35,085 bases of DNA from an uncultured Bacilli bacterium (GTDB lineage Bacteria; Bacillota_I; Bacilli_A; RF39; UBA660), in assembly GCA_944331725.1 (NCBI GenBank), contig CALVJE010000001.1, positions 1 through 35,085 on the forward strand, written 5' to 3'. This document shows positions 6,786-14,813 of the stretch, piece by piece (position 1 is the first letter of the stretch; every line of letters starts with the position of its first letter). Both the position numbers and the translations under genes were made by a program. A model generated the notes under the pieces. That model was given only the letters and a program-made list of their open reading frames with translations, was not told where the DNA came from and searched no databases.

Positions 6786-7655
6786 TTATTTATCTTTCTT
6801 CATCGCTTCTTCAATATCACTTTTCTTAAGTCTTAATGTTTCTTGTATTACCCTTGTTGCATTAAAACACATACCAAGAGTAAAGATATAAGCTAGGATA
6901 TAAACCCAGATCAATAATACTAAAATATTAGACATTGCCCCATAAAAAACATTATAGTTAGCAAAGTAATCTACATAAAAAGCATATATCTTAGAACTTA
7001 TTAACCACATAATAGTAGTAAATAAAGCCCCAGGAATAGTACTTCTACTACTTATCTTAGTATCTGGAGCGATTGTATATAGTAGTTTTAAATTATAATA
7101 AATTAAGAATAATGATATTGGCAGTTCTAAAAGTTTATAAGTATTTTCAACAAAACTAGTTAGACTATCACTATGAATAGAATTAGTAATTATCTTTATT
7201 AAAACATCTCCAAAAGCAGGAACTAGTATTAAGAATAAAAATAATATTACTAATATCAAAGTCATAAGCACTGCTTTACCTCTTCTTTTAAGTTCACTAC
7301 TATCTTTTACTTTATATATTTCATTAGAAGTATTTATTATAGAATATGTTCCATTACTTGCTAAAATAAAAGCAGCTACAAAGAATACTATTACATTAAA
7401 ACTTAACATACTAGTATTAGCAGTTGGAACTAAATATTCTAAAACATTACTAGGAACAACTGATTCTAATATTTCTTTAATACTTGTTGCAGGAAGCCCA
7501 AACCCACTACCTATAGTTACTACTAAAGTTATTAATGGAATAATAGAAATAACAAGAAAAAAAGCAAGCTGACCTGGTAGAATTCTCATTTCAGGTAATC
7601 TAATTATAGAAATAACTCTTTTAATAAAAATTCTCATTTTCTTACTTTTTTTCAT
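6786..7655 (-). CDS. YihY/BrkB-family inner membrane protein
   Basis: 289-aa integral membrane protein. The N-terminal MRILPGQLAFFLVISIIPLITLV matches the YihY/BrkB signature (A-x-x-L-A-F-x-x-x-x-S-x-x-P). Later SSKIYAFYVDYFANYNVFYGAMSNILVLLIWVY matches the conserved Y-x-x-Y-G-x-x-G/S-x-x-x-x-x-L-x-W region. About six membrane segments are visible. A good Shine-Dalgarno (GGGGATAATA) precedes the ATG. The stop of the upstream sensor gene is only about 10 nt away, so they form one operon. Function of the family is not established; the old ribonuclease BN label does not apply. Confidence 0.9.
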   Translation of the reverse strand: MKKSKKMRIFIKRVISIIRLPEMRILPGQLAFFLVISIIPLITLVVTIGSGFGLPATSIKEILESVVPSNVLEYLVPTANTSMLSFNVIVFFVAAFILASNGTYSIINTSNEIYKVKDSSELKRRGKAVLMTLILVILFLFLILVPAFGDVLIKIITNSIHSDSLTSFVENTYKLLELPISLFLIYYNLKLLYTIAPDTKISSRSTIPGALFTTIMWLISSKIYAFYVDYFANYNVFYGAMSNILVLLIWVYILAYIFTLGMCFNATRVIQETLRLKKSDIEEAMKKDK

Positions 7656-7664
7656 TATTATCCC

Positions 7665-9716
7665 CTACTTCAATCCTTGTTTCTTTGTCATCATTTCAAG
7701 TGTCGCTTCATTAATAGCATCATCAAGACTCTTAATATCATCTTCTATCATACTATAACCAACACTAGCACCAAAATCATATGGTAAGTTTTTCATTTCT
7801 TTCTCTATCTTTTTAGCATAAGTATCTACTTGTCTTTCACTATATCCAACTAAATATACTAAAAACTCATTTCCATCAGTTCTAATTATCTCACTATTTT
7901 CAAGTTGTGTATTAACTAAAGTAGATGCTGCTGTAACAATAAGCCTATCTCCTTCTTCGTGTCCATAATTATCATTAACATACTTAACATTATTAAGATC
8001 AATTATAACAACAGCTTGTGGATAAACGTGACTACCTTCCCACTCAGGAGCTTTTTTATTTAAATAATTTCTATTCTTAAGAGATGTCAATAAATCAGTA
8101 TATTTATGTCTATCTTCTTTCTTAACCTTCTTAATTTTTCTTTTATATTTAAAATAGAAATATAAAATACAAAGAGCAATTAAAGGAATAGAAACTATTA
8201 ACAAAATTATTAAGAATAATCCCATAAAACTACTTCTTTCTACAAGTGATCTACTAATACTATCTAAACCACTATTTCTATAATTATAATAAGAATTAGT
8301 AGTAATTATATAGTTAAATAAATTATAGAAAGTATTATTATTATTCTTTACCATAAATTTATAATCATTCATCATAACATCTTCATATAAAACATCATAA
8401 TCTTTAAAGGTATTATTCTTATATAAATTATAAACTTCTTTATCTACAACTAATAATTTATCATTAGCATTTTCTACTAAATCACTATTTGTATCATAAG
8501 TAGTAATATCACTTCTACTATTACTTTCAAAATAATTATATAAAGAAGTATCACCAATCATAGCAATATCCATATCTTTTAAGCTTTCAAAAGAAGTAAC
8601 TACATCTTGATCCATTCTTTTACCTAAAACAACATACTTCTCAATAAAAGTAGATATTGTACTTTTATAATCATCATTTTGATCACCATAATTATAATAA
8701 TCAAAATAAATATCAACATCACCTTTCTTTATCGCTTTAAGTAATGCTTCTTTACTACTATATTTCTTATAAGTAAAACTAATATCAGTAAGTCTACTCA
8801 TTCTATTCAAGTATTCACCAGCAATACCAGATACCTTACCATCTATTTCTACTTCATAAGGATAATTCTCTACATATCCATAAACATAATTTTTCTTAAC
8901 TAAATCAGTCTCATCACTAGATGAAAGTCCATTTTCACTAACATAATAATTAAAGTATGCATCATTATATTCATTAACATAATTATTATTTTTCCACTTA
9001 TTAAAATATTTTCTAATAATAGTATTAAGCTTAGCATTAGATTTATCTTCATTTAAAGTTAATACTAACTTTTTACTCATCTCAGTAAAATAATAATTTA
9101 TATAATAAGTACCATTCTCTATACTCTTATCCAAATACATTATATTAGGTATAATAATCATTCCTACTTCATTATTATCTAAAGCATTAAATAATTCATC
9201 TATATTTTGATATGATTTAAAAGCTAAACCAGTACCAGTTTTTAAATAATAACTAATCTCTGCTACATCATTTTCAAAAACTCCAAAAGTAACATTAGAA
9301 AAATCTCTAACACTATTAATTCTAAGATGTTCTTTACCTATAGCAATATACCCATCTGTTGCAATTAATAAATCATTATTAGAAAGTTTATCCTCATTAT
9401 CTAGTATTCTAAAACTATAAGCTTTTTCATCTACTTCATTATCTTTTAAGTAAGCTATTTTATTAAATTCTAATCCAACATTCTTTTCAAAGTCATTTAA
9501 AAACTCAAAGAAAACACCTTCTCCATTTAAACCATAAAGTGGATAATCATTAATGACATTAATATCAATCATTGTACTATCATTTTCTTCAACCCATTTT
9601 TTTTCATTAACATTTAAAGAAGTCTTAGCATCTTCTCTATTATAATAAATATAAACACCAACAAACACTATTAAAACAACAAGAATAGGAACTATAATTA
9701 AAGCTTTCTTTTTCAT
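7665..9716 (-). CDS. Membrane sensor with two periplasmic-binding-like domains and a degenerate GGDEF domain
   Basis: 683 aa. N-terminal membrane anchor (residues 4-25); two tandem extracellular domains resembling SBP_bac_3 solute-binding folds (about 45-255 and 275-485); a second membrane segment (about 497-520); then a cytoplasmic GGDEF domain (about 535-683). The domain start (YTDLLTSLKNRNYL) and VVIIDLNNVKYVNDNYGHEEGD are well kept. The signature loop is RTDGNEFLVYL, so GGDEF has become DGNEF. The metal-binding acidic residue is Asn and the first Gly is Asp. It may be a poor or inactive diguanylate cyclase acting as a GTP sensor or scaffold. The operon partner upstream is the small membrane protein at 9728-10183; YihY follows. 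No EAL, HD-GYP or PilZ protein is in the window. Confidence 0.85.
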   Translation of the reverse strand: MKKKALIIVPILVVLIVFVGVYIYYNREDAKTSLNVNEKKWVEENDSTMIDINVINDYPLYGLNGEGVFFEFLNDFEKNVGLEFNKIAYLKDNEVDEKAYSFRILDNEDKLSNNDLLIATDGYIAIGKEHLRINSVRDFSNVTFGVFENDVAEISYYLKTGTGLAFKSYQNIDELFNALDNNEVGMIIIPNIMYLDKSIENGTYYINYYFTEMSKKLVLTLNEDKSNAKLNTIIRKYFNKWKNNNYVNEYNDAYFNYYVSENGLSSSDETDLVKKNYVYGYVENYPYEVEIDGKVSGIAGEYLNRMSRLTDISFTYKKYSSKEALLKAIKKGDVDIYFDYYNYGDQNDDYKSTISTFIEKYVVLGKRMDQDVVTSFESLKDMDIAMIGDTSLYNYFESNSRSDITTYDTNSDLVENANDKLLVVDKEVYNLYKNNTFKDYDVLYEDVMMNDYKFMVKNNNNTFYNLFNYIITTNSYYNYRNSGLDSISRSLVERSSFMGLFLIILLIVSIPLIALCILYFYFKYKRKIKKVKKEDRHKYTDLLTSLKNRNYLNKKAPEWEGSHVYPQAVVIIDLNNVKYVNDNYGHEEGDRLIVTAASTLVNTQLENSEIIRTDGNEFLVYLVGYSERQVDTYAKKIEKEMKNLPYDFGASVGYSMIEDDIKSLDDAINEATLEMMTKKQGLK

Positions 9717-9727
9717 AAAATTTTCTC

Positions 9728-10183
9728 CTATCTATCTTTTGTCCAAGAAAAACCATCTTTATCTTGATGTTTATAACCTATAATTGGAAAACTTGCATCA
9801 TCATTATCTTTACTAATAAAAACTTGAATATCATAATAACTAGTTTGTTTTTTCTCTAAATTATCAGTAATAGTAGTAGTTAAACCTTTAGCAGTTTCTA
9901 AATCTACATCATCATTAACAGTAATTAAAACATTTAAAACTCTTCCCTTTATATCAGTACTCGCTTCTTTTACTGTATCTAAGTCTTCTAAAGATTTAAT
10001 AACATCATTTGCATCACTATCTGTAATTTCTACTTTTTCTATACCATCAAGTCTATCTCCATATATCGCTCTTCCCTCATCTGGAAAGAATGTTAGTTTA
10101 ATAGCAAAAACTAAAATTACAAAGATTACACAAATAATAAATGTAATCACAACAAGCTTATTATTTTTAATAAAATTTTTCAT
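9728..10183 (-). CDS. Unrecognised small membrane-anchored protein
   Basis: 151 aa. One N-terminal membrane helix (residues 10-31) is followed by an extracytoplasmic alpha/beta-looking domain. That domain has a repeated-looking pattern of an acidic helix followed by a beta strand (IEKVEITDSDANDVIKSLED, then RVLNVLITVNDDVDLETAKG). I do not recognise a family. It is the first gene of the operon with the degenerate GGDEF sensor (11 nt downstream) and YihY. It has its own strong promoter (10206-10234), so a role alongside the sensor is plausible but not shown. Start is set by GGAAGTGAG before the ATG. Confidence 0.75.
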   Translation of the reverse strand: MKNFIKNNKLVVITFIICVIFVILVFAIKLTFFPDEGRAIYGDRLDGIEKVEITDSDANDVIKSLEDLDTVKEASTDIKGRVLNVLITVNDDVDLETAKGLTTTITDNLEKKQTSYYDIQVFISKDNDDASFPIIGYKHQDKDGFSWTKDR

Positions 10184-10205
10184 ATTCTCACTTCCTAGTA
10201 TAATT

Positions 10206-10234
10206 ATTATATAATATTATTAACAAGTTATCAA
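10206..10234 (-). promoter_or_regulatory. Predicted SigA promoter of the membrane protein/GGDEF operon
   Basis: TTGATA and TATAAT with 17-nt spacing on the minus strand, beginning immediately after the gatB stop codon and about 20 nt from the next start. This separates the sensor operon from gatCAB. Confidence 0.75.
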
Positions 10235-11653
10235 TTACTTATTTAACTCTAAAACTAATAAATCATTCGCTTTTTTAGGATTAACAGACCCTTTAGTTTC
10301 TTTCATTACTTGTCCCATCAAGTATTTCAAGGCTCTATCGTGACCAGATTTATAATCATTTACACTATCAGAATTATTCTCTATTACTTTAGTAATTATT
10401 TCTTTAATAAAACTATCATCAGTAATATTTTCTATTTTAAATTCTTTCTTTAACTCTTCAATACTCTTATCAGTTTCCATTAAAGAATCTATTAAGTCTT
10501 TAACATTTTTATTAGATAACTCTCCACTTTCAAGATTATCTACAACCCTAACTAATTTTTCATATGAAAGATGTGTATCATTTATTACTTTATTATGTTT
10601 ATTTAAGTATGAAGATATATCTGATAGTAGTAAGTTTACAGCAGTTACATAATTAGTTTTATAATCTATTAGTCCTAAAAAATAGTCATTTAAACTTCTA
10701 TTATTAATTAATTTTTCTATTTGTAAAGAACTAAGCCCTAACTTACTATATTTTTCTCTTAACTGATCAGGTAATAAAGGTAAAGTACTTAAAGAATCTC
10801 TAATAAATTCATCAGTAAGTTCTAAATAAGGAATATCTGGTTCGATAAAATAACGATAGTCATTACCCGTTTCTTTAACTCTCATAAGAATAGTTTTATT
10901 ATTTTTATCATCAAAACGTCTTGTTTCTTCTTTAATTATTCCACCATTATTTAATATTTCTTCTTGTCTTTTAATCTCATAGTCTATAGCAAGACCAACA
11001 TTATGGATGGAACTAACATTTTTAACTTCTACTTTTGTACCAAAATTATCATCCTTACTAATAGAAATATTAGGTTCACATCTCATACTACCTTCTTCCA
11101 TTTTACAGTCACTAATATCAGCATAAAACAATAATTCTTTTAATTTAGTAAGGTAGGCCATCGCTTCTTTACCATTTTTTATACAAGGTTTAGTTACTAT
11201 TTCTATTAAAGGTACCCCTGCTCTATTAAAGTCAAGTAAACTAACATTACCACGATGGGCACTCTTACAAGTATCTTCTTCAATATGTAACTCTTCTATT
11301 TCTATTTTTTTCTTAACACCATCTACTTCTATTTCCACATAACCATTTCTACCTATAGGTGTTCTATTTTGCGTAATTTGATAATTTTTAGGATTATCTG
11401 GATAAAAGTAATTTTTACGGTCAAAATGCATTCTACGAGTAATATCACAGTTTAGGATATGAGCAGTACGTACTCCTTGTCTAATTATTTCTTTATTAAG
11501 AGTAGGAAGAGTTCCAGGATATCCTAAATCTATAACATTAACAGAAGTATTAGTAGCCATACCATAAGAATTAGCACTTGATGAAAAAAGTTTACTTTTA
11601 CTTTTAATTTCAACGTGTACTTCTATACCAATAGTAGGAGTAAATTCACTCAT
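10235..11653 (-). CDS. gatB: Aspartyl/glutamyl-tRNA amidotransferase subunit B
   Basis: 472 aa, normal length. The B subunit of GatCAB binds misacylated Glu-tRNA(Gln)/Asp-tRNA(Asn) and phosphorylates the substrate for transamidation. Motifs: GIEVHVEIKSKSKLF, YPGTLPTLN, FDRKNYFYPDNPKNYQITQ and the C-terminal YqeY-like tail ending KGSVNPKKANDLL. It overlaps the end of gatA by 8 nt and is third in the gatC-gatA-gatB order. The presence of GatCAB implies indirect Gln-tRNA (or Asn-tRNA) synthesis, as in most Firmicutes. Confidence 0.97.
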   Translation of the reverse strand: MSEFTPTIGIEVHVEIKSKSKLFSSSANSYGMATNTSVNVIDLGYPGTLPTLNKEIIRQGVRTAHILNCDITRRMHFDRKNYFYPDNPKNYQITQNRTPIGRNGYVEIEVDGVKKKIEIEELHIEEDTCKSAHRGNVSLLDFNRAGVPLIEIVTKPCIKNGKEAMAYLTKLKELLFYADISDCKMEEGSMRCEPNISISKDDNFGTKVEVKNVSSIHNVGLAIDYEIKRQEEILNNGGIIKEETRRFDDKNNKTILMRVKETGNDYRYFIEPDIPYLELTDEFIRDSLSTLPLLPDQLREKYSKLGLSSLQIEKLINNRSLNDYFLGLIDYKTNYVTAVNLLLSDISSYLNKHNKVINDTHLSYEKLVRVVDNLESGELSNKNVKDLIDSLMETDKSIEELKKEFKIENITDDSFIKEIITKVIENNSDSVNDYKSGHDRALKYLMGQVMKETKGSVNPKKANDLLVLELNK

Positions 11654-13073
11654 CTAAAGCACCTCCTTCTATATTACTTGCAAACTTATAAATAGTCGCT
11701 TCATCAAAGGCTTTACCTATTATATGTAAACCAATAGGTAGACCCTCACTATTTTTTCCAACACTAAGAGACATAGCAGGAAGTCCTGCCATATTAACAG
11801 GTATAACCAAAACATCATCCATAAAAGCTTTATGAGGATCATCTTTAGTAATTCCCAACATAGGCGCGACTCTTGTAGTAGTAGGACCAATAATTAAATC
11901 ATAGTCTTTAAAGATACGATTAAATTCTTTAGTAATATCATCACGTACCTTCAAAGCTTTATCATAATAGATTTTAGCATTCTCACCACTTAAAATATAT
12001 GAACCTACCATTATTCTTCTTTTAACTTCATCACCAAAACCTTCTCCTCTAGTTTCAGCATACATTGAATCAATATCTTTTACATCACTTGCTCTAAAAC
12101 CATAACGAACACCATCAAATCTTGCTAAATTACTACTAGCTTCTGCCATAGCGATTATCTGATAAAGGTTAACTGCAGTATCTAAATAACGCATATCAAC
12201 AATATCAACAACAGCACCGTTTTCTTTTAAGAAAGAAATAACTTCTTTAATTTTATTACTAATCTCTTCATCAACAATATCACTAATAAAGTATTTAGGC
12301 AAAGCTATTTTCATACCCTTAATGTCTTCACCAATAAGTCTTGTAAAGTTTTCTTTCTCTTTTTTTACACTAGTAAGATCTTTCTCATCTTCACCAACTA
12401 AAATATTTAATAAAGCTGCATTTTCATAAACATTTCTAGTCATTGGTCCAATCTGATCAAGACTTGAGGCAAAGGCAACTAATCCATAACGAGAAATTCT
12501 ACCATATGTTGGTTTCATCCCAACAATACCTGTATAGCTAGAAGGTTGTCTAATACTACCACCTGTATCACTACCAAGAGCAAAAGGAACTAGGGAGCCT
12601 GCTACAGCACTAGCACTACCACCAGAACTACCTCCAGCAGTTCTTCTTTTATCATTAGGGTTTAGTGGTGCCCCAAAGTAACTAGTCTCACTAGTAGAAC
12701 CCATTGCAAACTCATCCATATTAGTTTTACCAATGATTAGCATTTTCTTATCTTTAATTTTTTCTACAACAGTAGCATCATATATAGGTATAAAATTATC
12801 TAAAATATGAGATGCACAGGTTGTACGCATATCTTTAGTTACAATATTATCTTTAACAGCAATAGGAATACCAAAGAAAATATTATCAGGATCTACTTCA
12901 CCTAAATTACCTGCTTCTTCTCTTACTTTATCATTTATAGTAATAAAGGCATTCAAATCTTTAGCATCTTCTATTCTTTTTAATGCTTCTTCTACTAAAT
13001 CAAGAGGAGTTATTTTTCCATCGACTAATAACTCGTGTATTTCTAATATACTTAAATCTAAATATTTACTCAT
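11646..13073 (-). CDS. gatA: Aspartyl/glutamyl-tRNA amidotransferase subunit A
   Basis: 475-aa glutaminase/amidase subunit, amidase-signature family. The catalytic Lys is in GIPIAVKDNIVTKDM. The Ser-cisSer pair lies in the Gly/Ser-rich segment GGSSGGSASAVAGSL ... SDTGGSIRQPSS. Length and motif order are typical. It overlaps gatC by 8 nt at its start and gatB by 8 nt at its end, so all three subunits are translationally coupled. Confidence 0.97.
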   Translation of the reverse strand: MSKYLDLSILEIHELLVDGKITPLDLVEEALKRIEDAKDLNAFITINDKVREEAGNLGEVDPDNIFFGIPIAVKDNIVTKDMRTTCASHILDNFIPIYDATVVEKIKDKKMLIIGKTNMDEFAMGSTSETSYFGAPLNPNDKRRTAGGSSGGSASAVAGSLVPFALGSDTGGSIRQPSSYTGIVGMKPTYGRISRYGLVAFASSLDQIGPMTRNVYENAALLNILVGEDEKDLTSVKKEKENFTRLIGEDIKGMKIALPKYFISDIVDEEISNKIKEVISFLKENGAVVDIVDMRYLDTAVNLYQIIAMAEASSNLARFDGVRYGFRASDVKDIDSMYAETRGEGFGDEVKRRIMVGSYILSGENAKIYYDKALKVRDDITKEFNRIFKDYDLIIGPTTTRVAPMLGITKDDPHKAFMDDVLVIPVNMAGLPAMSLSVGKNSEGLPIGLHIIGKAFDEATIYKFASNIEGGALDE

Positions 13074-13359
13074 TAATCATCACCGGCACTTCTATAAAAC
13101 TTCCATTCTTTTTAGGAGCATTTATTGTCGCTTCTTTAGCATTTAACATATCCCCTACAACATCTTCTCTTAATCTAGTATTATCATTAATTGGTGTATA
13201 CATCATTTCATCATCAAAGTCTTTAACTTCTTTTATCTTATCTATATCATCCATTAGTACTTTAAGATCTACCCTAAACTTCTCTATTTCTTCTTCTGTT
13301 AAAGAAATACGAGCTAAGTGTGCTACGTGTAATACTTCTTCCCTACTTAACTTATCCAT
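13066..13359 (-). CDS. gatC: Aspartyl/glutamyl-tRNA amidotransferase subunit C
   Basis: 97-aa small subunit that wraps around GatA and stabilises the complex. LSREEVLHVAHLARISLTEEE and the Leu-Arg-Glu-Asp segment near the end (NTRLREDVVGDML) are the family pattern. An ATG four codons upstream (13371) is unlikely: the only Shine-Dalgarno (GGAGGAAGTT) lies between the two ATGs, and the predicted transcript start is only a few bases before the first one. First gene of the operon. Confidence 0.94.
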   Translation of the reverse strand: MDKLSREEVLHVAHLARISLTEEEIEKFRVDLKVLMDDIDKIKEVKDFDDEMMYTPINDNTRLREDVVGDMLNAKEATINAPKKNGSFIEVPVMINE

Positions 13360-13384
13360 AACTTCCTCCATTTCTTACTAGCTT

Positions 13385-13390
13385 AGTATA
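13385..13390 (-). promoter_or_regulatory. Extended -10 promoter of the gatCAB operon
   Basis: TGATATACT (TGn extended -10) 25 nt before the gatC start, with only a T-rich stretch at the -35 position. That stretch is also the T run of the terminator at 13413-13432, so termination and initiation sites are packed together. Confidence 0.55.
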
Positions 13391-13412
13391 TCACAGATTA
13401 AAAATTAAAAAA

Positions 13413-13432
13413 AGAGATAGTCCTATATCTCT
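13413..13432 (-). terminator. Rho-independent terminator before gatC
   Basis: AGAGATA/TATCTCT 7-bp stem with a 6-nt loop followed by seven T on the minus strand. The stem overlaps the stop codon of the gene ending at 13431. Confidence 0.8.
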
Positions 13433-14102
13433 ATAATAAGTTTTTAACCAAAACACTTGGTATTTCTTCTTGTCTTTCTTTTTCTAAAGACATATAAGAA
13501 AGAACTTCTATAACTTCTGTATCAGCATATCTTGTAACATAACTTTTCGCAATCGCTGTATTATCATTTTTCCTTATAGGTATATATCTTTTCTGCAAAG
13601 AACTATAAAATCCTTGCGTCTCTAAAGTATCAAGATCAATAAGCATACTTAATTCATCAGTAATATCATCTAAAGAGACTCTTTCAATCCCCAACAAATA
13701 TTTTTTACCATTTTCATCTTTAACAATATTATGTCTATCAACTTTAAAATCTTCTTGTCCAATTAATCTATCATTGCTAGAATTATATAAAGTTGTAATA
13801 TTATCATTTTTATTTTCTAATATAAAAGTATCATCAATAGTTATATCATCAACACTATCAAACTCTGTAAACTCACATTTATATTCTTCATTGAAAGAAG
13901 AATCTATGACTTTAATCTTTTCAAAAGTATAAACTTTTCTAGATTTAGAATAAAAAATAATAATAAACGAATTATCGCTAATTGGTTTAAAATAATGAAC
14001 AGAAGATCCCACATAAATAACTTTATCATCTTTATCACAAAATATAGAAACTTCCCCATTTCTTTTTAACTTAAACATATCAGTATCATAAATACATTGC
14101 AT
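13431..14102 (-). CDS. Unrecognised cytoplasmic protein (223 aa)
   Basis: No family recognised. There is no signal peptide or membrane segment, and few Cys. The sequence is rich in short beta-strand-like stretches with Asp/Asn turns (VSIFCDKDDKVIYVGSS, SFIIIFYSKSRKVYTF), which suggests a mostly beta fold, perhaps propeller-like. The C-terminus is charged and ends SVLVKNLL. Strong Shine-Dalgarno (GGGAGG). Last gene of the run containing U32 and the 227-aa unknown, 27 nt after the latter, and followed at once by a terminator. Real gene on codon structure, Shine-Dalgarno and terminator; function unknown. Confidence 0.75.
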   Translation of the reverse strand: MQCIYDTDMFKLKRNGEVSIFCDKDDKVIYVGSSVHYFKPISDNSFIIIFYSKSRKVYTFEKIKVIDSSFNEEYKCEFTEFDSVDDITIDDTFILENKNDNITTLYNSSNDRLIGQEDFKVDRHNIVKDENGKKYLLGIERVSLDDITDELSMLIDLDTLETQGFYSSLQKRYIPIRKNDNTAIAKSYVTRYADTEVIEVLSYMSLEKERQEEIPSVLVKNLL

Positions 14103-14129
14103 TTTTTCCTCCCATAAACTACAAATAAA

Positions 14130-14813
14130 TTATAACACAATATTACTATATGTTAAAACTCTTTCATTAACTTTAGCCATTTCCTCTTTTCTCTGATACT
14201 CTTCTTCTATCTGTTTTTCAAGAGAATACTTATTACTAAATAGATTACTAAAATCACTCTTAATTATTTTATTTAACTCTTCTTTAATTATATTTTCTTT
14301 AGAATAAACTCCTCTATATTCAAAATTAAAAACTTTTAAATATTCTCTTAAGTACTTTTGATATTTATTAATATTATCACTATTTAAGAAACTAAAAATT
14401 TTATCAAAAGTAATAATATTAGTAGGAAATGATATTCCATATAGACTTTCTTGATAAGTTATAGAATTAGTATTAATTTGTTTAAATAATTGTAGATGAG
14501 ACTGATTATAATCAATAGGAGTTAAATATTCTATAAATTCATCTTCTAGCATAGTATCTTTAAACATATAAGCTGGTTTTTCTTTTTTTTCTTCACTTCT
14601 TGTTTTTAAATCAGAAAAAATCATTTTCAAATCATTATCTTTAGACATAGATAATTTACTACTAAAAGAACTATAAAGTTCTACAGAAGCTTCACATTTT
14701 AAACCATCAGAAATATTTTTTATAGCTAAATTAAAATCATTTTCTAAATAACTTATATTATATAAACTTAAAACTCTTCTATTAGGTAAATAAAACTCTT
14801 TTCTAATTTCCAT
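14130..14813 (-). CDS. Unrecognised cytoplasmic protein (227 aa)
   Basis: No family recognised. No membrane segment or signal peptide. The predicted content is mainly helical, with a strongly charged C-terminal helix (residues about 195-218, KQIEEEYQRKEEMAKVNERV) likely to form a coiled coil. The start overlaps the end of the U32 gene by 11 nt, so translation is coupled to it; the 223-aa unknown follows 27 nt later. Such tight linkage to a U32-family protein suggests a shared process, but nothing in the sequence names it. Confidence 0.75.
   Translation of the reverse strand: MEIRKEFYLPNRRVLSLYNISYLENDFNLAIKNISDGLKCEASVELYSSFSSKLSMSKDNDLKMIFSDLKTRSEEKKEKPAYMFKDTMLEDEFIEYLTPIDYNQSHLQLFKQINTNSITYQESLYGISFPTNIITFDKIFSFLNSDNINKYQKYLREYLKVFNFEYRGVYSKENIIKEELNKIIKSDFSNLFSNKYSLEKQIEEEYQRKEEMAKVNERVLTYSNIVL

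Noticed and set aside
12983..13381. 132-aa plus-strand ORF across gatA and gatC
   Set aside because: Shadow of two overlapping genes with clear family motifs; no start signal.
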